NCBI GenBank assembly: GCA_963678705.1
Contig: OY783211.1
Span: 15,762,603 to 15,826,602, forward strand
Length of the DNA stretch: 64,000 bases
Direction: 5' to 3'
From: Panorpa germanica
Lineage: Eukaryota; Arthropoda; Insecta; Mecoptera; Panorpidae
Shown: piece after piece, positions 22,024-34,964 of the stretch
Layout of the letters: the number at the start of each line of letters is the position of its first letter
How positions within the stretch are numbered: the first letter of the stretch is position 1
The notes under the pieces: model-generated
Seen by the model: only the letters and a program-made list of their open reading frames with translations
The model's database searches: none
Told to the model about the DNA's origin: nothing
Position numbers and translations under genes: made by a program

Positions 22024-25000
22024 ATGGCTGATCTAACATGGCTTAACGACGTCCCAGACCCAGGCAATCGATACGAGATATGTAAGTTTAGAAATACCTT
22101 CATTTTAAACCTTCCAAAGAATATTATTTTAAAGAAGTGATAAATTATCAGGTGAAAGTCTAGGAGTAGGTGTGTGTGGGGAAGTATTCGCTGCAATAGA
22201 CAGCCAAGCAAGTGGAAAACGAGTAGCCATTAAAATCCAATCCGTAACTCGTGAAAATGTTAAATCTATTCAAGAAGAATATAGAGTTCTAAAGGACTTA
22301 AGTGACCATCCAAATTTACCTGATTTTTATGGGATTTATAGAAAAAGTGGAAAACCAGACCAAATTTGGTTGGTTATGGAGGTAATTTCGTAGTTTCTTT
22401 AAAAATAATTTCATTGAAGAGAAAATTAATGAGTTGATTGTTTTAGCTATGCGATGGCGGATCAGTAGCCGATTTAGCTCGTGCTTTGGTCTCAAATGCA
22501 AGACGAATGACAGAAGAACATATTGCCTTCATTTTGAAGGAAACCATAAAGGTAAACTAATTAGCTATTTAAATAACTTGAATTGAAAGAAGGTTATACA
22601 AGCGCCATCTATTAAACACTAGATATAACATATAAAGTTAATCTGTTATTTTATAAACAGCACTTTATAAATTGTAACGCCTGATCAGTTTGCAACCATA
22701 TATACTTAGAAGCTTGTTGATCAGGCGTTGAAAATATTTCTGTATTTCTTGAGATGACAATACTTATATTTTTTGTCAGGCCTTAAATCATTTGCACGAG
22801 CATCAAATAATTCACCGAGATGTCAAAGCTAGCAACATTCTTCTAACCAAAGAAGGAGAAGTCAAACTCGTCGATTTTGGACTTTGCCGACAATATGAAG
22901 GAGAAGTTGGAGAACTCAGAACTAGTATCGGATCTCCTTGTTGGATGGCGCCAGAGGTTAATCTTTTAATATCTTTTTGTCTAGAATTTAAAGTGTTTAT
23001 CTATATCATTCTGCTTTTAATGTTAGGTTGTAACGGCTGGCAGAAGCGAAGATTCTTTCTATGGTAACCGTGCCGATGTTTGGAGCTTAGGAATAACAGC
23101 AATTGAACTTGGCGATGGAAAAGCACCTTTCCAGGATGTTCATCCTACCAGAGTTCTTTTTATGATAATGCGTAATCCTCCGCCCGGATTATACCGTCCT
23201 GCCAACTGGACACAAAGTTACAATGATTTTATAACAGAGTGCGTTACATCAAACAAAAGTATGCGAGAAATACCAGCGCTAATTTTAATGGATGAATTCT
23301 TTCTTATAGATGTCTAGAAAAGAATCCAGAACATCGTCCGTTCATGGCGGAACTTCTGGAGCATCCGTTTTTCACAGAACTTCCGGAAAATGACTTTCAT
23401 GTAAGCTAGCATTAAGTTTACCTCAAACAGTTCTGATTTGACGTATTACTAAACCAATCTACAAATTCTAGTTAACTCAGGAGCTGAAAAAAATTATCGA
23501 TGATTGTAAAAGTTTTGACCGAAATGAAAGCAAACCTAGAGAAGTGATGGTGACAAAGAACTTCCTGAAGAATGGATTAAACGCCGAGCCAGAATTAATG
23601 TATGTTGAAGATTTAGCAGCGATTGAGCAGCTATCAGAAGATGCTGTTTTAGATGAACTGCAACATAGGATGAAATTTGGGCAGTTCTACACTTTTATTG
23701 GAGATGTTCTCTTATGTTTAAATCCAAATGAACGTAGGAAGGAGTTGTACACCCCTGAAGTAAGTTAATTGGTTGACGTTTAATGGTTCTTAGACACACC
23801 TTGTAACATGAGTTGCTCGTTAACAGATGCACGTTAAGTACCAATGTAAATCCCGTTGTGATAATTCTCCGCACATATTCGCTGTCGCTGATAGCGCGCA
23901 CCAGGATATGCTGCACCACGAAGAACCGCAACACATTCTACTTTCTGGAGAGAGTTATTCAGGGAAAACAACCAATTTTCTGCATTTATTAAAACATTTA
24001 ACATTTTTAGGTAGTGTATCCTTTATTCTTCTGCTTAGCATATTATGTTTTTCAACTACAATGACCAAATCTTCAATGCGTTGCTAGGTATGGGTAACCA
24101 CAACACTGGTGACCGTATTCTAAGAGCTGTAGACATTATCCACTGCGCTACACAAGCTGGGACGCCAATAAATCCCGACTCGACGCGCTGTGTTCTTCAA
24201 ACACAACTAACGTTTGGCTCTTCCGGTAAAGTGAGTGGTGCCATCTTCTGGTTGTATCAGTTGGAGAAATGGAGAGTCAGTTCCACAGATATGTTCGTGT
24301 TTCCTCATACTAATTAAATTAATAACCATAACAATTAATCTTATAATTACTCTGCTAAATAATTGATTTCAGGACTCAAGCAAACTTCCATTTATTTTAT
24401 GAGTTCTACGATTTTATGGAAAATGAAGGATCCTTGGATAAGTACAAATTAGACTCTGGACGTAAATACCGTTACTTACGGATACCGGAACATGTATCCC
24501 GACCACACTACATCCGGGATGATCCTAGTGGAAACGTAGACCGCTTCCGTAAATTTAAAAATAACCTCGATTCTCTAGAAATTTCTAAAGAACAACAAGA
24601 CATGTTTTGGAATATTTTAGCAGCTATTTTAATACTGGGTGATGTTAGATTTAAAGATGGCGGTAATGGGAAAACAGCAGAGATTGACAATCCAGATGTT
24701 GCCAGGAAAGTAGCTGAATTACTACAGGTTGATGAGAAGAAATTTACCTGGGCGCTGATTAATTACTGCTACGTTGATAAAGGTTTGTATTTGCTCAGTC
24801 CGATGTACGAGTATGTCTTCGAGTAAAATACTTTTTATGTCACCATTGCAGAAGTTGCAAAGAAACGTCATCACACTGCAGACGAAGCTCGCGATGCTAG
24901 AGACGTGTTATCCAGTACTATTTACGGCAGATTAGTCGACTGGCTGGTAAACAATCTCAACTACAAGCTATCTTTCGGGAGAGCAGTTTAGTAAGTGCCA

Positions 25001-28000
25001 CGATTTCACAATTGCTTGATTTCATCGACAAACGTTGTCACATTATGTGAAATTTTCAGCGGTGACGTTCATTCTATTTCGATTCTGGATATGTTCGGGT
25101 TCGAGTGCAACACGCCACCAAATTCCCACGGGAACCGTTTCGAGCAACTACTGATCAACTGTCTGAATGAGCAAATGCAATACCACTACAACCAGCGGAT
25201 GTTCCAGTGGGAGATGCAGGAAATGGAGGAAGAACAGGTCCCCATGACGGAACTCAAGTTTTACGACAATAAGCAATGTGTTGACCAACTTATCGGAAAG
25301 CCCGACGGTTTGTGGTTCATCATCGATGAAGCTACGAAGATGGGACAAGGAGCAGAGCTAATTATTGGTAAGCAAAAGTGCGCTTTCAATTTATTAAATA
25401 AATGAATCATAAAGATTATATAACAATTATGTTCTAGATATGTTAAAAAATAAGAAATCCTCCAATTTGATACCTGCCGGAAAGGAATTCGCAATTGCTC
25501 ATTATACCGGGAGAGTGACGTATGACCCACGTGACCTCAGTGATAGAAATCGAGACTTCCTGCCACCAGAGATGATTGAAACCCTGCGTCTGACTACGGA
25601 TACAATAATAGTGAAGCAATTATTCACGAATCAGCTCACAAAAAGTGGAAATCTAACAATCGCTGTTGAGAAAGCTCAAGAAGATAATCAGAAGGATAAG
25701 CAGGCCAGCAAGAAATCTAAGTGGAGTGCAGCTCTTGCTGCTGAGAAGCCTCAAGCTCGGGTAAGTAACTTTTGTAATACAATCTCATTTTGATTTTCAA
25801 AAAATTATTAACAAAATGTGTTTTATGTAGAAATACAACACACTTTCTCGCGGGCAATACTCGCAAACCAGGAAAATGCGTACTGCAGGTGCAACGTTCA
25901 GGGCTACTTCCTTGGAAATCCTAAAAACTATTTCTATTGGTAAGAACAGTACATATACTTCAAAGAATTTATATTAAACCTGGAATCTAATAAAACTTCT
26001 ATCAAAAACAGGTGGCGGCAGTGGTGCAACTCATTTCATAAGATGCATCCGTTCGGATTTGGAAAACAACCCTCGAGGGTTCCAGCCGGAAGTTATAAGG
26101 CAGCAGCTGAGAGCTATGGCAATTTTGGACACTGCAAGAGCGAGACAGAAGGGTTTTCCACATCGCATACCTTTCCAGGAATTTATCAGACGGTATAAGA
26201 TTTTCAGCACTTTTGTTAGATGTTCATTTACAACTTGATAATAATTTTCTGATGATAGTTACAAATTCCTGGCGTTTGACTTCGATGAAAATGTGGAAGT
26301 GACAAAAGAAAACTGTCGCCTCTTGCTAATTCGTTTGAAGCTTGAGGGCTGGTTGATTGGAAACACGAAAGTGTTTTTGAAATATTACAATGAAGAATAT
26401 TTGTCCAGGTTTGTTAATTCGCTGGTTCTCGCGTAGTAGAAGATCCAGAATTTAACGGATGCATTCTTTCAGATTATACGAGCTGCAGGTAAAGAAAATT
26501 GTGAAAGTTCAGTGCATGATGCGAGCATTTTTAGCTAAAAGGAATGTTGCTACAAAATTGAAGAAAGTTAGACAAGAATCAGGTACTTTAGATGACTAAA
26601 TTAATTCCTTGCAAAAAAAAACCTTTTAAAATAATAAAAATAAAACAAAGAAAATATTTAATTAAAAAAATAAATAAAAATACTATAAATATCTTTTAAT
26701 TTCACTCATTAATAATTTAAGAATGGATCTTAAAAATAAATAAATGATAAATAAAATAAATAATTAAGACTGTTCTATTTAATAATTGTTACCAAATAGT
26801 TGCCAAAGAAATTAAGCGTCAAGAAAGCAAAGAACTCACTGAAGAAGGCGCAGCGTTGGTTCTTCAGAAAGGTAAGACGCTCTTCGTGCACGTGTTGCGA
26901 ATAATCCTTCCGTATCACTCTCAATATATCCACAGCTTTTGCTTTCCTTTCAGCGTACCGTGGTTTCACTGTCAGGAAACAATTTGGGCCGCTTCTGAAA
27001 ACGACTGGAACTCTTGATGAAGACACAGCTGATTTCATGAGGCACTATTGCCGCGTGTGGAAGTCGAAAAGTATCTTTCAAGTCCTACTGCACTATAGAG
27101 CTAGACGCCATCAGGATTTAGTCTACTTCTCACAACAGGTGATTACAACTAAGATAAAACGTAATTCAATGCTTAAAAATGATGATGATTTCAACATTTC
27201 TTGTTTAATAGGTGCATATATTCAACCAAGCGGTACTAAGCAACTTGACAGACACCAATAACTGCATACACATTGAGAGAATAGATCCCAACGCAAAAGC
27301 TCATCACATTCTAGGGGAAATGCAACCAGCTGTGTGGAAATTACCGTTCAGATTGGATCAGATTCCATTCTTCGATTCCAGCTACTTATGCGATCCTCTT
27401 GGAAATTCTGGGTAACATTTTTGGATATTATCAGTATTAAGGATATATATTTACCAAGGATTAAATTAATATCTAAGAACTTATTTCGAATATAGATCAA
27501 ATCCAAATCAAGATTCGGATCAAGAATCATGGGATGGACCTTTACGGCGACGAACAACGGTATCCTCACAGATTTTAACGTCTCTTCGTGATAATTCAAC
27601 ACAAACATGCGTAAACGTTGGCACCTCTCCCATCCCCGCCAGGAAACTTCAACAATTAGCCAAGGAAGTTGGACCAGTTGACATTCCATATTGTAGAGAT
27701 CCTAAAGTTCCTATTCGAAAGCTGCCTCCTAGTAGACAATTCACAGCAGATGATCCACCGTAAGGATGAAACAACATCTAGAGAATTTGGCAACGTTGTA
27801 CTGCAAACGATTTAGTAATTAGGTCTATCATTGTTGTAGGTATATCGAACCTCAAAAAGATAGGTATTCTAGTATGTCACAATATTCGAGATACAACCAA
27901 GATGACTTTGATGACAATGTGAGTGTGTCAAGTAATAGAAGTGGTTCGTACAAGAAGAGACCAGCTCCTGCGGTTCCAGTGAATAGGGCACCAGCTGCAC

Positions 28001-28690
28001 CAGTTCGGATGATTAGATCTGTGACACCTTCCTCCAAATCGAACCCGATAAAAGAACTTCAACAGCTTGGAAGGAACCACCAGAATGACAATAACGATGA
28101 AGACAATCCCCCTTTTAACTTCCAGGTAACTGATTAATCATTTCTTAAAATCAAAGATTAGGTTCTATTTCCTTATCATCGATGTTGTAAGATCTTTTAG
28201 GATGTGTAAGATTCTTTGTATAAATTAAAAGCCATCTTAAAAGTGGATGATATTTTGTCTTGACCTAAGGAACTTAAAATATGTTACCAATCTATTCTTC
28301 TTCTTGTAGAGCATGCTGAGGAAGACAAAATACAATCGAGCATCTATGAAACGAGGTGAGCAGCAATTATCAAACTACAACAGGTATGGCGATGACCAAG
28401 AAGATGATCTTTACATCGATTCCAATAGTCAGAATGTTGTGTATCGTAGTGGAAGTGGAGGATACCGTGGTAGCAGTGGATTACCGCGTCCAAAGAGCTG
28501 TCAAAGCATGATGGAGCACGACAATGTGTATGACTACAACAGAGGAAATTCACAAGGAGACGAACGACGAAATAGTAACTATGAGACCAGAAGTGATCAG
28601 AGAAAATGGTCAAGTGAAAATGAAAGGAAAATGTCGACTACAGAAATAGCACCAGGTATTATAATGGAAGGGTACGTCGAGGATTTGTAA
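22024..28690 (+). CDS. ninaC: NinaC, protein kinase-myosin III fusion (p174-like form)
   Basis: There are 23 coding exons: 22024-22081, 22152-22381, 22447-22551, 22780-22956, 23027-23238, 23310-23400, 23472-23759, 23827-24010, 24088-24292, 24373-24782, 24852-24990, 25060-25367, 25438-25760, 25831-25939, 26012-26192, 26259-26408, 26473-26582, 26800-26871, 26954-27138, 27212-27411, 27496-27759, 27840-28125 and 28310-28690. The phases join without a stop into 1555 residues (fly p174 is about 1500). Residues about 17-290 are a kinase domain: GVGVCG loop, VAIK lysine 47, HRD 143-145, DFG 163-165. Residues about 335-1070 are a myosin motor with P-loop GESYSGKTT (428-436) in place of the usual GESGAGKT, as in fly NinaC. 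Two IQ motifs follow (about 1065-1085 and 1110-1125). The tail is Pro/Asn/Ser-rich and ends [15 protein letters not shown], like fly p174. The protein acts in photoreceptor rhabdomeres, in phototransduction and calmodulin localisation. The weakest joins are the donors after 23238 (GTGCGT) and 24292 (GTTCGT). Confidence 0.96.
22676..22729. repeat. Perfect 12-bp inverted repeat in ninaC intron 3
   Basis: AACGCCTGATCA (22,676-22,687) and TGATCAGGCGTT (22,718-22,729) are exact inverse complements with a 30-base loop. They lie 50 bases before the acceptor of exon 4. The structure could be the ends of a tiny element or an RNA hairpin near the splice site. The function is unknown. Confidence 0.85.
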
Positions 28691-29685
28691 GATCACAATC
28701 AGTAGATAACTTATTAATTAGTTTATGAGTTTTTAATTAGAAATATAAGATTAAAGAAACATATTACGGCAAGTCTACGAACTATGTAATTCAATATCTA
28801 AACCGTAACTTTATAGAATACTATATTATCTTTCCTAATATACTGCCAGAAACAGAGACATTTATAGAGACTTATCTTTAATAATAAGTAACGATTCAGA
28901 ATGATCATGATATTAATTACAATAGTCTTAGTTATTTATATAACATTAATCCAGAATTTAATCTATAAGAAAAGGTGTAAGTCTTTGCTGTACTTCGAAA
29001 AATGTGTTACTATGCACTTATAGATGGCGCAACATACTTAAATAATAAATATTGTATTAATTATACAAAAACCTAATAAAATATTTATACCTCATTCATG
29101 AATAATAAATTATTAAATATATTATTCATATGAATCAATTACTAATAATTTTGTATGTCAGTATTTGTAAAATCCATTCTTAAATAAACTACTATATAAT
29201 GAATTGATATTAAAATATAAAAAATATTAATAGTAGTTGAAAAATAGAATGATTTTAGATCTAGTAATAAACCATCTAGAACTAGTGTAATAGTTAATCT
29301 AACACAAAAATCATTAGTGAAATTCGTAAATAAAGATATTAAAAATACCTAAATCTTATGTACTATACAGTTACTTAAGAAACAGTAAGTTGTATGAGAG
29401 ATATGTAAACGTATTAACTAATATGCAATGAATAATAAAACAACATGTAGTATAAAGTATTGCCTTTCAATTAGGAGTAGAGTGTGTAATATGAATTGCC
29501 TATTTATTAGGCGTATAACTTTATTTTTAAGTGTTAACCATTTTCATATTTATTTAATGAGTATCATAAAATTGTCTAATGTTAATTAATATTTAATAAC
29601 AATATGTCTTATTCTAATTATTATTAATTACATACTATTCACCTATTCTCAGTCGTTCCAAAGATAAAAGATAAAGAAATACAAA
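28691..29685. other. ninaC 3' flank, A+T-rich
   Basis: This stretch contains the ninaC 3' UTR and then featureless DNA. AATAAA motifs occur near 29,044 and 29,073, but I cannot tell which is used. Confidence 0.5.
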
Positions 29686-29689
29686 CAAA

Positions 29690-29855
29690 ACAGATTATTT
29701 TAAACCCTACTCTGCTTCTCTCTTTCTGCTACTCTCCCTCCTGTTTCTTCTACTCTGCTATTCCTTTTCTTTCCTTCCTTCTTCTCTCTGTCTCCACCAT
29801 CCACCTCTTCACTTCACTGCTTCCCTTTAATAACTACAAAATCTCCTTTTCACTT
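29690..29855 (-). mobile_element. LINE family B fragment (minus strand)
   Basis: The pyrimidine-rich plus strand aligns with 8740-8900, sharing TCTCCACCATCCACCTCTTC and CCCTTTAATAACT, so this is another antisense copy of the LINE tail. It is cut off at 29,855, directly where the (TA)n tail of a family A LINE begins. Confidence 0.7.
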
Positions 29856-29857
29856 TT

Positions 29858-30180
29858 TACTATATATATATATATATAATTTCTCGGGCTTCCTAGACAT
29901 GTAGCCATTTATTGCACATAATAATGTTCTGCTTTAACTTTACTTTAACTAGACTTTATATATATTTGATCTGTTCATGGCTACTGCTGTTATAAATTTC
30001 GGTTTCGCAATCAGAAAGGCGGTGTTAACAGGAAGCGTTTGCGAAGTCTGCAGTACCGCACTTAGTAGTCCATTTCTTGCTATTGCTGTATTTTTACATT
30101 GCCACAGAATGTGGTGAGGATTTGCCTCCTCTTCACCACATTCGCATTTAGGGTTTGGAATGATCTAGTATAATTCATTC
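29858..30180 (-). mobile_element. LINE (family A) 3' end, minus-strand copy
   Basis: This copy mirrors 31,600-31,945. On the minus strand it codes a broken version of the ORF2 C-terminal tail (KCECGEEEA, then an H-x4-C pair), a stop, and a 3' end reading GAAGCCCGAGAAATT followed by (TA)n. It is 5'-truncated and defective. Confidence 0.8.
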
Positions 30181-30184
30181 TCAA

Positions 30185-31595
30185 CCATGGCCTACGTCAA
30201 ATATTTTTAGTTCTTAAATGGCGAAGCTAATAAACCTCACAACATTTTCTATTAATATAAGCGCGCTAGAAATTATTAATCGGAAAATCTCTTGCGTTTT
30301 AGTGCTCTTAAAACTGTTATCAACATTCATCGGTCAGTCTTGAAATTTGAACCATTTACGAAACGCAATTAACGGTAATTGCTGTAACCGTTTTAATGTA
30401 CCATTCAGTAAAAAAAGATCGCGTTTTCGACCCAACAATTTGTACTATATATGTGTCATTAACGTATCTGTATTAAGTGTGTAATAGTTTTGATATATAT
30501 CAAAACATCTTGACATCCTAAACCTGTCGTGCAGAGTCGTGTCACCTTCGTGCCACCTTCGTGCCACCGCACCGCAAACCTGTCATTTACTTGTAACCCA
30601 TAACATTTTGTAATTACCGAAAAGCAATCTGTCTCCCGCTGAAAACTAAAACAACAGACAAACTGACGTATTGTGGAACTTTGTATCATAACTATCACCA
30701 TGTCTACTACATGAGTTAACCTCCAGCTCCAGGAAGCCTTAGTCTAGCGCCTAGAACTTGGGAGATAAGACAATGAAGATCGATAACATCGTACATCGTA
30801 CTACCGTAGAATACTGTTTACTATTTCACGTTGTCATGGAAACGAAACGAGTTAATTAAACTTGAAATTCCTCGCACGATTTCAAACATGACAAAAATTC
30901 ATTTAAATTCAATTAATAATTATTTATCTTATAAATTCACTTTTTATTTTAACAAATTCTTCCTTTGCATGCTAATCAACTAGATACATTCCGTCACGCA
31001 AATATACAGTGAGAGAGGGAGAGAGAGAAATATACCCGCTAAACACTACTACATGGATTTATACGATATTACTTATAATTATCTTAAAAAATATATAAAT
31101 TCGTGTAAGAAACATTCATTAAAAATACAATTCTAGTGTGGTTAACTTTTTCAGTTTTAAGTACTACATTTATTGCATCAGGTAATCTGTTAAGACGTTA
31201 ATAAACTAGCATAAAGAAAATAGCTAGCTTTAATAGCGACAGCTTTTATAATAGAAAGAAGAGAAGTCTATTTCCACAGATTCCACATTAATTTACATAA
31301 ACTAAACACATAACAGAAAGGCTACTTTAAATAGCGAAAACAGCTTTAACCTGTAAAGAGTAAAATTTATGAATCTCTCGCAATATTTATGGTTATTTTA
31401 CAATAGTTTTTAGTTATTATGGAAATTATTGATTATTAATCTTTCTGTTGAGAATCGATATACATTTTTAAACTATTAATTAGGTAATTAATTAGGTAAT
31501 ATTTTTAATTAGGTAATGAAAATATATTATCTGTCAGATTAGAGCCGCCTTAAGAGACATGCAGATGGGTCTTATTTATTATTTTTGAAACTAAG
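30185..31595. other. Spacer between inverted LINE copies
   Basis: No gene was recognised. It includes a short repeat of GTGCCACCTTCGTGCCACC at 30,545-30,565 and a (GA)n-type run at 31,010-31,028. Three spaced copies of AATTAGGTAAT lie near 31,478-31,517. Confidence 0.5.
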
Positions 31596-31599
31596 AAGA

Positions 31600-31945
31600 A
31601 CTCAAAACTAAGAATGAATCATACTGGAGCTCCGAAGAAACAAAATCATTCCAAACCCTAAATGCGAATGTGGTGAAGAGGAGGCAGATCCTGAACACAT
31701 TCTGTGGCAATGTAAAAATACAGCAATGGCAAGAAATGGACTCCAAAGGGCGGTGCTACAGACTTCGCAGACGCTTCCTGTTAACACCGCCTTTTTGATT
31801 GAGAAACCGAAATTTATAACAGCAGTAGCCATGAATAGATCATTCTTGTTGTCTGGATATAAAGTATAAGAAGAAGCAGAACAATATTAAGGGCGATAAA
31901 AGGCTACGTGCCAAGGAAGCCCGAGAAATTATATATATAAAAAAA
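31600..31945 (+). mobile_element. LINE (family A) 3' end, plus-strand copy
   Basis: An open frame from about 31,650 to 31,869 codes the ORF2 C-terminal tail. It has CECGEEEADPEHILWQC, a C-x-C-x9-H-x4-C zinc-knuckle-like motif seen after the reverse transcriptase in many LINEs, and ends SGYKV. The 3' end is GAAGCCCGAGAAATT plus (TA)n. Of the copies seen it is the least damaged, so probably the younger. Confidence 0.85.
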
Positions 31946-32009
31946 ACATCTAAATGTTTTCCTCTTCATTTGATGTATAATTTGTTTGATTATTTTTATT
32001 TATTTAGAG

Positions 32010-32090
32010 ATATAAACTGTAAATGCCTTAGCCGGTGCTCATAACCCTTACTCACCCTCTGAGACCAACCAAGAGAGACCAGTTTAGAAA
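32010..32090. repeat. Dispersed repeat, copy 1 (pair with 34,965)
   Basis: The block around TGTAAATGCCTTAGCCGGTG recurs at 34,970-34,990, and the flanks stay loosely similar for about 70 bases. No terminal structure or coding sense is visible. Confidence 0.55.
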
Positions 32091-33825
32091 TAATTCTGTA
32101 ATGCATTGTGTTTCCTTTTCAATTTGTCCTTCCCGGTTAGTTTGAAATTTGGAAATGGATTTCCCGGGAAATCCCGCCCACACCAGATACTTTAGCCACA
32201 AGTTTCTAGTTTTACATAACAGCTGTTCAAATCGTGTAATTTTAAAGCAATGAGGCATAATTTTGCGCAGGTGTGGTTACCATTTGTAGACAACCTTCTC
32301 TCTTCTATGTATGATAATGCTGCAGTGACCTTCAAAGTATTTTTGCAGGACACTCATTAATTTGTATTATTTAAATTCAATGAATTTGTATAATGTCAAT
32401 AACAACACCATTGAATTATTAATTAGGTGTTTGCTTTTGTGTTATCAAACATTTCGTTATAATGATTTGAATCAAGCGTGTAATGTATTAGACTCAGAAA
32501 AAAATATGCATGTTACATTAATTGAAAATTACGAAGTACATTTCACTCAAACTTCACCAGTTCAAACAAAACGCACGTTTAAAACGAACAGTATTTCAAT
32601 CTCAATTCGTTTTTTATACAGACTTATATTAACCGACTTTGCTTGTTATCAACTTCAATTGATACACATATACAACAAGTGCCAGCATAATAAGAGTTCA
32701 TCGGTGACAGGATTCAGCATCGGAAATAGGTCAAAGTTAAATAAATTTACTTTAAAAGAAAAAAAAATGATACAGTATTTTTGAGTTTTAAGTACTGTCA
32801 CAAATTTTGCTTTGCTTTTTCATAAACAGAGCTTTTTACTTTCAAAATATATTTTTTAAATATTTCTCTCTTAAAAATACAAATACTACATACTATAATA
32901 GAAGCATATAGAAAAATCATACGCATTGTTATTATCAGAAAAAAGCTTCACAAATTATCCAAAGCTTTATGTAGCAGGAGCTTTAAGCGCACATGCTTTC
33001 TCTAAAGCTTATAATACGTGCTTTTAACTACAAAGCTTTTAATACTAACACTTTTTAAATAAATATGAGTAATAATACATTATAATTATGTTTTGTTTAA
33101 TATTTTTTAAAATTTGTTTTTTCATTTTACAAAGCTGTAGCACATCTGGCCGGCTTATGTAAATTAATTTTTTTTAAATCCTGCCAAAAACATTTACAGT
33201 CTTTGGTATTATATAAAGCTCCAGGGAGGAGTAAATTAGATTGATCAAAGGCTTTTTGTTTCATATTTCTGACGATTTAATCGCGTGTTGTGTATAATTT
33301 GTTTAATAAAAGCTGCTTTTATTTTACAAAGCAAATGATATTTTGAGAGAAACAGATAAATTTGAAATAAATTAAAATTGAATTTTTGTGTACAGAGGTT
33401 TTTTATATTCAGGGCGATACGTTTAAGTTTTTGAGTTGATGTAAATTTTTTTGGTAAAAAGAACAAAATCTCTAGCCAGCTAGACGAACAAAGCATTTTC
33501 TATGATAATTTTATAAAGAAGACATAGTGCAAATTTTATTAAAATTGAATGAAATGTTTTTGAGCTATCGTGGTAGAGAAAAGCATAATAAGCAGAATAA
33601 GTATTGTATAAGTATATGTATATACTTTAAATATTGTGCATGTAACATTTTACATAAGCAAAACCTAGTAATATTTAATCTAAAAAGGATCATAAAAGAA
33701 TAGTTTTATTTTTCAATTTTCCTTTATAATCATTTAATCCTTAAAAAGATCAATATAAGATTTTAGTAATCACAAAAAAATTCTGTAAAAGATCATTTTA
33801 CAATAGCAATAAAATAAGCAGCAGA
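32091..33825. other. Intergenic DNA, no gene recognised
   Basis: The longest frame (32,362-32,784, 140 codons) is A+T-driven, has no domain signature and no splice context, and I do not call it. A segment at about 33,590-33,770 shares GCAAAACCTAGTAAT and TTTAATCTAAA blocks with 44,320-44,450. Confidence 0.5.
33590..33770. repeat. Dispersed repeat, copy 1 (pair with 44,320)
   Basis: GCAAAACCTAGTAAT-TTTAATCTAAA and AATCCTTAAAAAG occur in the same order here and at 44,320-44,450, with insertions between them. The class is unknown. Confidence 0.5.
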
Positions 33826-33829
33826 ACAC

Positions 33830-34290
33830 AGAAAAATATATTTGTAGATAAAGTGAATTGAGCTTGGAGGAGTTATTGCAAGGAAAGAGGGAAGGAAAAG
33901 TATGGATGAAAGAGTTAAGAAGAAGAAAATAAAGAAGAATGAGAAACAGGAGAGGAAAGAAAGACAAAACCGTAAGAATTGAGAGTATATGAGTGGAAAA
34001 TGCTATGTCAGGAAGGATAGGGAAAAGATAATAGAGGGTTTGTTGAGAAGAGCCATGTATGGCAGAAATGAGAGATGGAGGAACAAGCAAGAAAGAAGGG
34101 GAAGAAGAAGTCGGTGAGAATGAAAGATGGCGGAAGTTAGGTGAATGAAAAGAGAGAAGGAGAAGTGAGTCGAGAGGAACGATTACAAGACAAGAGAAGA
34201 AAGTAGATAGGTGTCGTAAATAAGGAGGAAGATAATAAGGGAGACAAACATTAAAAGAAAGAATGGAATTATAAAAATTTATAACTGAAA
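33830..34290 (+). mobile_element. Probable decayed LINE ORF2 tail and 3' UTR
   Basis: The plus strand is strongly purine-rich. Near 33,850 it codes a run on the pattern LEELLQGKREGKVWMKELRRR, which parallels the QLLKGGSEGKRWMPE segment of the 17.6-kb LINE. The opposite-strand frame of 183 codons (33,770-34,321) is a shadow of this composition and lacks signatures. Confidence 0.45.
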
Positions 34291-34964
34291 TGTAAAATGA
34301 ATGTTGTAATTGGAGATACAATAAAATATATAAAATATTTTTACGTGAAATACTTCGTTTATGTTAAATATCTATTTTACGCGGATTTATTTCTGCCATA
34401 TAATATACCTGACCATCCCTTCCTCCAATTTCCATCTAGGAAACAACCCTTCACAATTACTTTTATGTTCCGTCATTCCGTGACGTTGATTAACCGGCTG
34501 CTATTACTTACACAAAGTAAATAATCATAAAAATGTTTTTCATTTAATTGTAGCCATGTTTGCTTATCTAACTTCAACTTCTCCCTTACCCCACTTCACT
34601 TACCGCTCCGTGTTTTCCTCTTCTCTTCATAACGAATGTTAATGTACCGAGGTGTGATCCCATGAATATGTTATGCACCTTAATTACTCTCTCCAAATGA
34701 GAGACATGTGTCGCGCATGTTTAATTTATACACAGAAAATTAATATTTCACCCACGAGAGTTACGTCATAAATAAAATGTACATCACACGCTTTACAGTG
34801 CGAGTACATTGTTGTACAAACATTTGCAAAATGTTAATTATTGAACATTAATTTAACATAAAATTATTCTAAACATTGTATTGTTTCCTTTTATGTAAAA
34901 GTGGGTTTACCTCTTGAAAATAAAATGAGGTATACGAAGATTTCTGTATGTTTAGTTTTAATAT

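Noticed and set aside
32362-32784. 140-codon frame, the longest in the desert
   Set aside because: Composition is driven by A+T, there is no domain, signal or splice support, and no clear coding bias.
33770-34321. 183-codon minus-strand frame rich in S, F and L
   Set aside because: It is the shadow of a purine-rich plus strand that resembles a decayed LINE ORF2 tail.
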